DNA from: Bradyrhizobium sp. dw_411
GTDB taxonomy: Bacteria > Pseudomonadota > Alphaproteobacteria > Rhizobiales > Xanthobacteraceae
DNA length: 64,000 bases
Direction: 5' to 3'
Assembly: GCF_018449695.1 (NCBI RefSeq)
Contig: NZ_JAAVUY010000006.1
Span: forward strand, 186,001-250,000
Shown: piece by piece, positions 27,188 to 35,422 of the stretch
How positions within the stretch are numbered: position 1 is the first letter of the stretch
How the letters are laid out: the number at the start of each line of letters is the position of its first letter
Notes under the pieces: generated by a model
The model's database searches: none
What the model saw: the letters and a program-made list of their open reading frames with translations, nothing else
What the model was told of the DNA's origin: nothing
Program-made: the position numbers and the translations under genes

Positions 27188-27367
27188 ATGGCAAAGATCA
27201 TCTCCCTCCCCATTCGGCGACCGCAACTGCCCCGCCGGCTCGTGAACGACGGCTGGTGGCTGGAGACGCCGCCTGCGCGAGCCAGCGTCATCGCATTTCC
27301 AAAGTCCCGCGCGCCGAAGCCCATACCAAAGGTCAGTTACCTCACCCTCGTTCCACCGACAAAGTAA
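27188..27367 (+). CDS. Small basic hypothetical protein (59 aa)
   Basis: 59 aa, rich in Pro, Arg and Lys, starting MAKIISLPIRRPQLPRR and ending near LTLVPPTK. No membrane segment, signal or known domain is visible. It ends 12 bases before the DUF4173-type gene on the same strand, so it could be the first gene of that operon. The upstream Shine-Dalgarno is weak (CAGG). It is reported because of position and uniform composition, but it could be a chance frame. Confidence 0.4.
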   Translation: MAKIISLPIRRPQLPRRLVNDGWWLETPPARASVIAFPKSRAPKPIPKVSYLTLVPPTK

Positions 27368-27379
27368 CAAGGAAAAACC

Positions 27380-28882
27380 ATGTCGATCGCGACCACGGCC
27401 GATATTGAAATCGCGCGCGCCCGTTTATTGCTAATACCGCTGATATCTGCTGCTGGCTGCGTCGCACTGGCTGATTTTTTGTTTTACGGATGGACGATTG
27501 GGATTTCGCTGCCGTTGTTTTTTCTCGTGCTCGGCGTTGTGGCGGTTGCCCGCAACCCTGCTTATGCGCCACGTCGCATTCAGATTGCGATGAGCGTGGT
27601 CTTTACCGCTGTTCTCATCGCGCTGATTGAAGACGTCAACATCTTGTCTGCGATCTTCGGCGCGCTTGGCACCGGGTTCTTCGTTATGGTGATCACCGCG
27701 CAACAATCCGCGCGATGGCAGCGACATCTGCTTGAGGTCGTGACTACGCCTTTTCGAGGTCCCTTTCAATTTGTGTCCGATTTGATCTGGCAAATGCAAA
27801 AGCAGGACTACGCGTGGCTCAAGCCCGCTGCCTTGATCGCCTGGATTATCCCGCTCAGCATTTCCGCCCTCTTTGTCTGGCTATTCGCGTCCGCAAATCC
27901 TTTGATCGAACATGGGCTATTGCAGATCGACCTGCATGCCGCCCTTAATCTGCTCAACCCTTGGCGGATGGTATTTTGGGTTTTGTTGGCGGGCGTGATC
28001 TGGCCTTTGATTTTCCGGCGCAGCAACCCAAGGGCAATTCCGCAAGCCGAGGTCGTCGCCGATAACGACAAGCCATCAACCCTGGACTTTATTCTTAGTG
28101 CGAGTGCAACGGTACGCTCGCTGGTCCTGTTCAATGCGCTGTTCGCGCTGCAGAGCGGATTGGATCTGACCTATCTGTGGGGCGGCGCGAACCTGCCTGA
28201 TGGTATGACCCTCGCCGAATATGCCCATCGCGGCGCCTATCCGCTGATCATCACCGCGCTGCTCGCCGCCGGCTTTGTCCTGATCGCGATGCGCCCGAAC
28301 GGGCCGGCGCAGCAATCGCGGCTGATTCGCCCGCTGGTTCTGGCCTGGACCGGACAAAATATCCTACTCGTGATCTCGTCCATTCTTCGGCTCGATCTGT
28401 ATGTCGGCGTCTACTCGCTCACTTATCTGCGGCTGGCGGCTTTCATCTGGATGGGACTGGTGGCCGCTGGATTGATCCTGATCCTGATCCAGATCGTCCT
28501 GCGCAAATCCAACTCCTGGCTGCTGTCCGCCAACGCCGCGACACTGGCGCTGGTCCTGTACGCATGCTGCTTCATCAATGCGCCCTGGCTGGTGGCGACC
28601 TATAATGTCGAACATTGCCGCGAGCTCGGCGGAAAGGGGCCCAATCTCGATGTGCAATATCTTGGGTTTCTCGGCCCGCAAGCGCGGCTTGTCCTCGAGT
28701 CTCATAGAGCGGAAGTCCCCGCACTTCTGAGCGCGATGGACCGGCAGTTTCCAGACGCCCGGGAGGCCCTCTCACGTCCGGAAAACTGGCGGGCCTGGAG
28801 TTTCCGGGCATGGCGCCTGCGGCGATATTTGGCTAACACTCCCGACACACCGCCTGCTCTTTCGAACGGCAACAAAGGCTAG
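27380..28882 (+). CDS. DUF4173/DUF4153-type polytopic membrane protein
   Basis: 500 aa with about 10-11 hydrophobic helices between residues 18 and 400 and a soluble C-terminal tail (about 410-500). The pattern MTLAEYAHRGAYPLIITALL in the middle is characteristic of the DUF4173 family. AAGGAA precedes the ATG. The response regulator gene begins 6 bases after its stop, followed by the kinase and a DUF2809-type gene. This points to a role in the signal or response of that two-component system. No enzymatic motif is visible; function unknown. Confidence 0.85.
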   Translation: MSIATTADIEIARARLLLIPLISAAGCVALADFLFYGWTIGISLPLFFLVLGVVAVARNPAYAPRRIQIAMSVVFTAVLIALIEDVNILSAIFGALGTGFFVMVITAQQSARWQRHLLEVVTTPFRGPFQFVSDLIWQMQKQDYAWLKPAALIAWIIPLSISALFVWLFASANPLIEHGLLQIDLHAALNLLNPWRMVFWVLLAGVIWPLIFRRSNPRAIPQAEVVADNDKPSTLDFILSASATVRSLVLFNALFALQSGLDLTYLWGGANLPDGMTLAEYAHRGAYPLIITALLAAGFVLIAMRPNGPAQQSRLIRPLVLAWTGQNILLVISSILRLDLYVGVYSLTYLRLAAFIWMGLVAAGLILILIQIVLRKSNSWLLSANAATLALVLYACCFINAPWLVATYNVEHCRELGGKGPNLDVQYLGFLGPQARLVLESHRAEVPALLSAMDRQFPDAREALSRPENWRAWSFRAWRLRRYLANTPDTPPALSNGNKG

Positions 28883-28887
28883 CGAAC

Positions 28888-29592
28888 GTGGCTCATTCCA
28901 TTCTCGTCGTCGATGATGACCCGCATATCCGTGACGTCGTGCGTTTTGCGTTCGAGAAAACCGGCATGGTGATTTCCACCGCGCAGGACGGCAAGGATGC
29001 GCTGCGCCAGTTCGACCAGAAGATCCACGAACTCGTCGTACTCGACATCGGCATGCCCGAAATGGATGGCCTCGAAGTCTGCCGCCAGATCCGAAAGACC
29101 TCGGATACCCCGATCCTGTTCCTGTCGGCCCGTGACGAAGAGATCGATCGCATTCTCGGGCTGGAGATCGGCGGCGATGACTATGTGACGAAACCGTTCA
29201 GCCCGCGCGAACTCGTCGCGCGGGTCAATGCGATCCTGCGGCGAACGCGAAATACGTCGGCATCCGCGCCGGGCGCAACCAGCGCTACCAGCCATGGCGC
29301 GCTGGTGATCGATCCCGGCGCGCGCTCCGCCGTCTTCCAGGGCGCCCCGGTTTCGTTGACGGCGCTCGAATTCGACATCCTGCGAACGCTGATGGCGCGG
29401 CCGGGCTTTGTGTTCACGCGCGATTTGATTCTCGATGCCGCCTATGCCGGCAATATCCATGTCGCAGACCGCACCATCGACAGCCATGTCCGCAACATCC
29501 GCGCCAAGATGGCGGCGGCCGGTTGCGAATCCGTGATCGAGACCGTGCACGGCGTCGGCTTCAAACTGGGCCGTTGCGAGGCCACGCGTTGA
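28888..29592 (+). CDS. OmpR/PhoB-family response regulator
   Basis: 234 aa. The receiver domain (4-120) has the acidic pocket Asp9-Asp10-Asp11, phospho-acceptor Asp53 (VVLDIGMPEMDG), and Lys in TKPFSPREL. The C-terminal winged helix (about 135-230) ends with the recognition pattern VADRTIDSHVRNIRAKM. It is transcribed with and overlaps the kinase gene by 4 bases (TTGA), so the two are translated as a pair. The receiver most resembles CreB/ChvI-type regulators. Target genes likely include the flanking membrane protein genes, but no direct-repeat site could be confirmed. Confidence 0.94.
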   Translation: MAHSILVVDDDPHIRDVVRFAFEKTGMVISTAQDGKDALRQFDQKIHELVVLDIGMPEMDGLEVCRQIRKTSDTPILFLSARDEEIDRILGLEIGGDDYVTKPFSPRELVARVNAILRRTRNTSASAPGATSATSHGALVIDPGARSAVFQGAPVSLTALEFDILRTLMARPGFVFTRDLILDAAYAGNIHVADRTIDSHVRNIRAKMAAAGCESVIETVHGVGFKLGRCEATR

Positions 29593-31205
29593 CCGACACC
29601 GTTAGAGCATCATCCGGCCTGCGGCAAAAATGGCGGCCGAGTCTCAGCCTTGTGGTTTTTCTTGTGCTGGCCAGCGTGCTGTCGCTTCCGCTGTTCAGCC
29701 TCTATTTCCTCAAGGTCTACCAGAACCAGCTGATCCAGCAGACCGAGGCCGAACTGATCGCGCAGAGTGCCGCGCTCAGCGCGGTTTTCCATCGCGAAGT
29801 CGAAACCAGCATTCCAACAGACGTCGCACTCGGAACTGTGATTCCACCGGCCGCGCCAAAACCGTCTGACGTGCCCTATCAGCCGATCTGGCCGACGCTG
29901 GAACTGGTCAATGAGAGCGTGCTGCCGCCGAGGCCGGAAGCCCGCGCGCCCTCCACCCCTGCCGATCCCGCCTTTGTCGCGCTCGGGGCGCGCATGATGC
30001 CGGATCTGATCGCCACGCAGAATGTGACGCTGGCGGGATTCCGGCTGCTGGATCCCCACGGCGTTATCATTGCCGGCCGCGAAGAAGTCGGACTGTCGCT
30101 CGCCCATCTGCAGGAGGTCGCCGAAGCGCTGCAGGGACATTTCGCAGGCGCGCTGCGCGTGCGCATCTCCAAGCATGACCAACCCTCGCTTTATTCCATG
30201 AGCCGGGGCACCGGTATGCGTGTCTTTACCGCGATGCCGGTAATCGCCCGCGGTCAGGTCGCCGGTGTCATCTATGCATCGCGCACGCCAAGCAACGTCT
30301 TCAAATATCTGTATGAGCTGCGCGGCAAACTCTTGCCCGCAATCTTCTGCATGATCGTGCCGACGCTGCTGATCGGATTCCTTTTCCATCGCACCATTAC
30401 CGAACCGATGCGGGAATTGGTGGAACGCACCGATTTGATCGGCAAGGGCGACCGCGATGCGTTGCGGCCGCTCAAGCGCCACGGCACCAGCGAATTCGCC
30501 CGGCTGTCGCAAAGTTTTCTCGGCATGGCGAAGCGGCTGAACACGCGATCGAGCTTCATCTCGACTTTCGCGACCCATGTGTCGCACGAGTTGAAATCGC
30601 CGCTGACGTCGATTCAGGGCGCCGCCGAATTGTTACGCGACGACGTCGATGCGCCCGCCATGGACGACGAGGACCGGCGCAAGTTTCTCGACAATATCAT
30701 CGCCGACACCGACCGATTGGCGAAGATCTCCGGCCGCCTGCGCGATTTCGCCCGCGCGGAAAATCCTGTCGCGCTTGGCGCCACCAAACTGTCGGCCTCG
30801 ATCACGGGCTTGCGCTCGGCATTTCCTGCGCTTGATATTCGCGCCAGTGGCGAACTCGATACGCCGATGCGTATCTCCGAGGAAAACGCCGCCATCATTC
30901 TCTCCAACCTCGCCGACAACGCCGTGCGCCATCGCAGTTCGACGCTCGATCTGTCGGCCACGCAGCAGGGCCATCTGCTGCACGTAAAAGTTAGCGACAA
31001 TGGCGAGGGCGTCTCGCCCAACAACCGCACGCAGATATTCGACAGTTTCTTCACGACGCGCCGCGAGAGCGGCGGCACCGGCATGGGGCTGGCCATCGTC
31101 CGCGCCATGCTGGATGCCCATGGCGGCGCGATCCGCCTGCTCGATTCCGAACAGGGAACGGCGTTTGAGATGACCATCCCGCTGGCCCATGAACCGACAG
31201 CATGA
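29589..31205 (+). CDS. Sensor histidine kinase with periplasmic sensor domain
   Basis: 538 aa from a TTG at 29589 that overlaps the regulator stop (TTGA). TM1 is at about 20-40, followed by a periplasmic domain with a Pro-rich stretch (about 80-125), TM2 at about 258-280, and HAMP to about 320. The dimerisation/phospho-acceptor helix has His333 (HVSHELKSPLTSIQGAAELL). The ATPase domain shows the N box (ILSNLADNAVRHR) and the G boxes (DNGEG, GGTGMGLAIVRAML). It phosphorylates the regulator encoded just before. The next gene starts inside its stop codon (ATGA). Confidence 0.92.
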   Translation: MTDTVRASSGLRQKWRPSLSLVVFLVLASVLSLPLFSLYFLKVYQNQLIQQTEAELIAQSAALSAVFHREVETSIPTDVALGTVIPPAAPKPSDVPYQPIWPTLELVNESVLPPRPEARAPSTPADPAFVALGARMMPDLIATQNVTLAGFRLLDPHGVIIAGREEVGLSLAHLQEVAEALQGHFAGALRVRISKHDQPSLYSMSRGTGMRVFTAMPVIARGQVAGVIYASRTPSNVFKYLYELRGKLLPAIFCMIVPTLLIGFLFHRTITEPMRELVERTDLIGKGDRDALRPLKRHGTSEFARLSQSFLGMAKRLNTRSSFISTFATHVSHELKSPLTSIQGAAELLRDDVDAPAMDDEDRRKFLDNIIADTDRLAKISGRLRDFARAENPVALGATKLSASITGLRSAFPALDIRASGELDTPMRISEENAAIILSNLADNAVRHRSSTLDLSATQQGHLLHVKVSDNGEGVSPNNRTQIFDSFFTTRRESGGTGMGLAIVRAMLDAHGGAIRLLDSEQGTAFEMTIPLAHEPTA

Positions 31206-31630
31206 CCGCCTCTCCTGCCTTCTTCATCCGGGCCGGTCTTTGCCTGCTGATCATAGTATCCGGCCTCGCTTTGCGCGGGCTCGGCTTCAGCTTCGGGCTA
31301 TCCGCCTTTGTCGTGAAATATGGCGGCTCGCTGCTGTGGGCGGCGATGGTTTTCTTTCTGGTCGCGATGGCGGCATCGCATTCCTCACGGCTGAGCGTTG
31401 GATTGATCTCAGCCGCGATTGCCATTGGCGTGGAACTGTTTCGGCTGATTCACGCGCCCTGGCTCGATGCCTTCCGGCTGACCTTGCCGGGCGCGCTGTT
31501 GTTGGGCCGCATCTTCTCGCTATGGAACATGCTCGCCTATGGTGTGGGGATTATCTTCGCTGTGGGACTCGATCGCATGGCGGTCGACACCCTCGCCGCT
31601 CGCTTACGCGGCCATGCTGGCGCGCGCTGA
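31202..31630 (+). CDS. DUF2809-type small integral membrane protein
   Basis: 142 aa with four hydrophobic helices (about 8-28, 40-58, 62-80, 100-122). The pattern FVVKYGGSLLWAAMVFF matches the DUF2809 family, whose function is unknown. Its ATG overlaps the kinase stop (ATGA), making it the last gene of the membrane protein - regulator - kinase operon. The 3' end overlaps the convergent GST gene by 27 bases. It may be an accessory of the sensor or an output of the system. Confidence 0.85.
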   Translation: MTASPAFFIRAGLCLLIIVSGLALRGLGFSFGLSAFVVKYGGSLLWAAMVFFLVAMAASHSSRLSVGLISAAIAIGVELFRLIHAPWLDAFRLTLPGALLLGRIFSLWNMLAYGVGIIFAVGLDRMAVDTLAARLRGHAGAR

Positions 31631-32236
31631 GACGGAACCATACCAGCGCTTCAATGCCGGATGCTCATCCCCGATCGGAAGGTCGGCCCCCTTGGTCGCG
31701 AAATCGACCGTGACCAGACCTGTAATGTCCGCGACCGAGAATTCATCACCGGCAATGAACGGCACATCAGCGAGCCGGGCATTGAAGTCGGCATAGAAAT
31801 TCTCGACGCGTTTGCGGCTACGCTCCACCAGCGCCGGAATCTGCTCGTAATCATGCGGCCCCGCGATCGCCCGGCTTTTGAGACGAGGAACCGCATTGCG
31901 AACTGCTTCCATGACAGATGCAAATCCTTCCATCTCGACGCGCCGGTCCCACATCGCGACCTGCGCTCTAGTCTTCGGCGTCGCGCCGAACAGCGGCGGT
32001 TCGGGATAGATTTCTTCGAGATAGCGCTGGATCGCCGGCACTTCGCCGATCACGGTGCAATCCTCCAGCACCAGCGTCGGCACCACCCGGCGCGGATTGA
32101 TCTTGGTATAGGCCTCGGAAAATTGTTCCTTGGCGCCGAGATCGACCGGCACCAGCGGCATCGAAATCCCTTTCTCGGCCAGGAAGATTCTCACTCGGCG
32201 CGAGTTCGGCGAAGCGTTGGATTGATAGAGTTTCAT
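31604..32236 (-). CDS. Glutathione S-transferase
   Basis: 210 aa from ATG 32236 with GGAGG 6 bases upstream. The N-terminal thioredoxin-like domain (1-80) has MKLYQSNASPNSRRVRIFLA, with a Ser-rich active-site loop (Ser6/Ser9) as in theta/nu-type GSTs, and the cis-Pro motif VVPTLVLEDCTVIGEVPAIQ. The C-terminal helical domain (about 90-205) includes the family motif FIAGDEFSVADITGLV. It lies downstream of two SDR genes, so it may conjugate or detoxify a reactive intermediate of that small pathway. Confidence 0.9.
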   Translation of the reverse strand: MKLYQSNASPNSRRVRIFLAEKGISMPLVPVDLGAKEQFSEAYTKINPRRVVPTLVLEDCTVIGEVPAIQRYLEEIYPEPPLFGATPKTRAQVAMWDRRVEMEGFASVMEAVRNAVPRLKSRAIAGPHDYEQIPALVERSRKRVENFYADFNARLADVPFIAGDEFSVADITGLVTVDFATKGADLPIGDEHPALKRWYGSVSARASMAA

Positions 32237-32308
32237 GTTAACCTCCGTGCAAATGTGAAAGTGATCGCGACCGGCGGCGCGTTGGCGGCCGCCGGCCGCT
32301 CTCATTAC

Positions 32309-33055
32309 TCAGATCTTGGATCCGCCGCCGACCTGGACGGTGTCGCCGGTCACCCAGCGCGAAGCATCCGAGGCGAGGAAGGCGATGACGTCGGCGACAT
32401 CGTCGGCATGCCCGATACGCTGCAGCGCCTGGATGCTCAAAGTGAAATTGCGGCCCTCGTCGGATCGCGCGAAGCTCGACATGTCCGTATCGATCACACC
32501 CGGCGCCACGGCATTGACGCGAATGCCGCGCGGCCCGAGTAGGGCGCCGAAATGCTTCACCAGCGTATCGATCGCGCCTTTGGTGGCGGCATAGGCCGGC
32601 AATACGCCGACCGATGCGCGCGCCGCCAGCGACGACAGCAGCACCACGCTGGAACCTTCACCGAGCACCGGCAGCAATTGCTGCACCAGGAAGAACGGCG
32701 CGCGGACATTGACCGCGAACATGCGGTCGAATTCTGCAACCGTCTGGTCCTCGATCGACGCCGACGAGGCGACGCCGGCATTGGCCACTAAAATATCCAG
32801 CCGATCACCGATCAACGTGCGCACTTCCTTGGCGAGCTTGTGCGCGCCGTCGGATGCGGTGAGATCGACGCTCACCGCGTCCGCCTTGCCGCCGGAGCCG
32901 CGGATTTCGGCGACCAGCGATTCAGCTTCGGCGGCGGCATTGCCATAGTGAACGATGACGCGGGCGCCGGCGGCGGCCAGCGCGCGGGCAGTCGCGCGGC
33001 CGATGCCACGCGAGGCGCCGGTGACGAGTGCGGTCTTGTTGGTGAGGTTGGTCAT
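32309..33055 (-). CDS. Short-chain dehydrogenase/reductase
   Basis: 248 aa classical SDR. TGASRGIG at 12-19 binds NAD(P); NAG is at 92-94; the active site is Ser141/Ser142, Tyr155 and Lys159. HYGNAAAEAE after the second strand is seen in NADPH-preferring members. AAAGGA lies before the ATG. It is the middle gene of the SDR-SDR-GST group. The reaction is likely a ketone/alcohol interconversion; the substrate is not deducible. Confidence 0.92.
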   Translation of the reverse strand: MTNLTNKTALVTGASRGIGRATARALAAAGARVIVHYGNAAAEAESLVAEIRGSGGKADAVSVDLTASDGAHKLAKEVRTLIGDRLDILVANAGVASSASIEDQTVAEFDRMFAVNVRAPFFLVQQLLPVLGEGSSVVLLSSLAARASVGVLPAYAATKGAIDTLVKHFGALLGPRGIRVNAVAPGVIDTDMSSFARSDEGRNFTLSIQALQRIGHADDVADVIAFLASDASRWVTGDTVQVGGGSKI

Positions 33056-33097
33056 GGCAATGGTCCTTTCAGGATTCTTTGGATTGATGGATGCGAA

Positions 33098-33844
33098 TTA
33101 CGAGGCCGTCTTGCCGCCGTTGACGGCGATGATCTGGCCGGTGATGAACGACGCCTGGCCGGAAGCCGCGAACACGATCGCGTCGGCGATCTCTTCGGGC
33201 CGGCCGGTGCGCTTCAGCGGCACCCCGGCGGCAAGTCCGGCCTTGCGGTCGGGAGAACCCGCGAAGCGATCCAGCATCGCGGTCTCGACCGGGCCCGGCG
33301 CAATCGCGTTGACGCGTACGCCAAACGCTGCCGCTTCCAGTGCGGCCGACTTGGTCAGGCCTTCAACGGCGTGCTTGCTCGCGGTGTAGATCGATGCGCC
33401 GGGCGCGCCGCGATGGCCCATGGTCGACGACAGATTGACGATGCTGCCGGCGCCCTGCGCCTGCATCACGCGCAGTTCATGCTTCAGGCTCAAGAGCACG
33501 CCGAGCACATTGGTGTCGAACACCGCCGCATAGCTCTCGGCGGTCTGCGCGGTGACCGGGCCCGGCGTGCCCTCGGTGCCGGCATTGTTGACGGCGACAT
33601 CAAGACGGCCGAAGCGCGCGACGGTCCTGTCGACGAGGTTTTGCACGTCGGTCTCGTGGCGAACGTCGGCGCGAACGAATTCAGCCTGCGCACCCAGCGC
33701 GCGAAGCTCGCTGACCAGCTTTTGGCCGGCGTCGTCGCGGCGGCCGGAAACGACGAGATCGGCACCTTCTTTCGCGAAGGCGAGTGCGGTGGCGCGGCCG
33801 ATACCGGTCAGCGCGCCGGTGATGAGGACAACGGGACGGGTCAT
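33098..33844 (-). CDS. Short-chain dehydrogenase/reductase
   Basis: 248 aa classical SDR with TGALTGIG at 9-16, NNAG at 86-89, and catalytic Ser140, Tyr153 and Lys157. The GRRDD after the second strand is often seen with NADPH use. AAGGAG precedes the ATG. It is divergent from the LysR gene at 34015, the usual arrangement of a LysR target. The second SDR and the GST follow on the same strand within 45 and 75 bases, so all three are probably one regulated unit. Confidence 0.92.
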   Translation of the reverse strand: MTRPVVLITGALTGIGRATALAFAKEGADLVVSGRRDDAGQKLVSELRALGAQAEFVRADVRHETDVQNLVDRTVARFGRLDVAVNNAGTEGTPGPVTAQTAESYAAVFDTNVLGVLLSLKHELRVMQAQGAGSIVNLSSTMGHRGAPGASIYTASKHAVEGLTKSAALEAAAFGVRVNAIAPGPVETAMLDRFAGSPDRKAGLAAGVPLKRTGRPEEIADAIVFAASGQASFITGQIIAVNGGKTAS

Positions 33845-33991
33845 GTGAGTTCTCCTTTGGCTCGATATGCCTTTTGGGCCTTGCCGGAAGCTTCGATCCT
33901 GAGCGGATGTGACGCCCGGCCGAAGAATTTTGCTTTCGTGTTTGAATATCTAGATCGCGCTGGCGTCGTGGAGAAAGACTTTGTAAGATCG

Positions 33992-34014
33992 AGCCATACT
34001 TATGGAGTATGGCT
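33992..34014 (+). promoter_or_regulatory. Inverted repeat covering the lysR ribosome-binding site
   Basis: AGCCATACT (33992-34000) and AGTATGGCT (34006-34014) are perfect complements around a TATGG loop. GGAG (34004-34007) lies in the loop and stem, and the ATG at 34015 follows directly. It can act as a DNA operator for autoregulation or, in RNA, as a hairpin hiding the Shine-Dalgarno. Confidence 0.55.
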
Positions 34015-34923
34015 ATGGAGCTCCGGCATCTTCGTTATTTCGTCGCCGTGGCGGAAGAAGGCAGCCTGACCGTTGCCGCGCAAAAGCGGCTGCATACCGC
34101 GCAGCCATCGCTGAGCCGGCAGATTCACGATCTGGAGCTGGAAATCGGTGCACAGCTCTTGAACCGCGGGCCGCGTGGCATCGAACTGACCGCGGCCGGT
34201 CGCGTGTTCCTCGATCATGCCCGGATAGCGTTGCTGCAGGTCGAAGCTGCCGGCGAGGCCGCGCGGCGCGCTGCACAACCGCCACGGACTTCGTTCGCGA
34301 TCGGATTTCTGACCGGCTACGAGATGGACTGGCTGCCGGCCATCATGGAAATCCTTCACGCCGAGCTGCCCTCGACCGAGGTCGTTATCCATAGCCAGGA
34401 CTCGCCCGATCTCGCCGCCGGCCTCATGCGCGGTAAAATCGATCTGGCCTTTTTGCGCCCGGAGAAACAGGCGCCCGGTTTGAAATTCAGGTTGCTGCGA
34501 AAAGACCCGCTGATCGTGCTGATGCCGCACGATCACGCGCTGGCTGCGCGCAGTTCGATTCGGCCACAGGACATCGCGGACGAGATTTTCATCGGCACAT
34601 CCGCGACCCGGGCGCCGACACTGCGTGCAGCGATCGACGAATACGCCAAACGAACCGGCATTACGCTGAAGCCAAAGCATCAGGCCGAAAATATCGCAAT
34701 GGCGATTTCGCTGGTGGCGTCCACCGGCGGCGTCAGCCTGTTGCCGCTCTATGCGCAAAATCTGCTGCCCAAGACCGTCGTCAGCCGGCCGATCCAGGGC
34801 GCGCCGCCGATGGTCGATCTTGTCGTCGGCTATAACGAGGCCAACACCTCGCCGCTATTGAAATTTCTTCTAACGAAAGTGGATGCGCTGAAGTTTCGGG
34901 TGGCGCGAAACGACGCGCGGTGA
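34015..34923 (+). CDS. LysR-family transcriptional regulator
   Basis: 302 aa from ATG 34015, which has GGAG 7 bases upstream; ATG 34009 is too close to it. The N-terminal winged helix-turn-helix (1-60; MELRHLRYFVAVAEEGSLT, then AAQKRLHTAQPSLSRQI) is followed by a periplasmic-binding-like effector domain from about 90 (FAIGFLTGYEMDWLPAI). It is divergent from the SDR-SDR-GST group and probably activates it when a substrate binds. Its stop is 4 bases from that of the convergent histone-like gene. Confidence 0.93.
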   Translation: MELRHLRYFVAVAEEGSLTVAAQKRLHTAQPSLSRQIHDLELEIGAQLLNRGPRGIELTAAGRVFLDHARIALLQVEAAGEAARRAAQPPRTSFAIGFLTGYEMDWLPAIMEILHAELPSTEVVIHSQDSPDLAAGLMRGKIDLAFLRPEKQAPGLKFRLLRKDPLIVLMPHDHALAARSSIRPQDIADEIFIGTSATRAPTLRAAIDEYAKRTGITLKPKHQAENIAMAISLVASTGGVSLLPLYAQNLLPKTVVSRPIQGAPPMVDLVVGYNEANTSPLLKFLLTKVDALKFRVARNDAR

Positions 34924-34927
34924 ATTG

Positions 34928-35359
34928 TCAGCGCTTTCTCTTGCGGGCTTTCCTTGCACTCTTCTTCGCCGCTTTCTTGACCGTTTTCTTGGCAGCCTTT
35001 TTGGCGGTCTTTTTGCTGGCCGGTTTCGACTTCTTGGCGGCAGATTTCTTCCTGGCCTTCGCCGCCGGCTTCTTCGGTGCCTTGGCTGCTGACTTTCCTG
35101 CGGTCTTCTTACCGGCGCTCTTTGAAGCCCGCTTCGCGGTGGCCCGTTTCTTCGCCGGCGCAATCGCGATCGGTGGCGCCATCATGGGATCCGAAACCAG
35201 GCCGTCGGCAGCCAGCGGCATATACATCGCCACCTCTTCATCCGTCTTGCGCCGGGGCGTCTCGGTCTTCAACGCGTGACTGGCCGCATCGCTGGCAAGC
35301 GTCGCAATGTCCTTGACCGTGTCGGTCAGCTTTTCCAGGATAGATTTGTCGGTGCCCAT
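34928..35359 (-). CDS. Histone H1-like Lys/Ala-rich DNA-binding protein
   Basis: 143 aa. The N-terminal 65 residues are ordinary (a helix ILEKLTDTVKDIATLASDAA and a segment MYMPLAADGLVSDPMM). From about residue 68 to the end it is almost only Lys, Ala, Arg, Pro and Ser in AKK/AKKA-type repeats, like bacterial histone H1-like proteins and the tails of HU-like Hlp. Such tails bind DNA non-specifically and are intrinsically disordered. GGAGG precedes the ATG. It lies next to a DNA glycosylase gene on the same strand. The charged tail would be prone to length variation between strains. Confidence 0.85.
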   Translation of the reverse strand: MGTDKSILEKLTDTVKDIATLASDAASHALKTETPRRKTDEEVAMYMPLAADGLVSDPMMAPPIAIAPAKKRATAKRASKSAGKKTAGKSAAKAPKKPAAKARKKSAAKKSKPASKKTAKKAAKKTVKKAAKKSARKARKRKR

Positions 35360-35422
35360 AACGCCCTCCAGAGGATAGGTTATCCGTTGAAGGCTAACCG
35401 GTGGAGAGGCCGCTGGTTCCCG

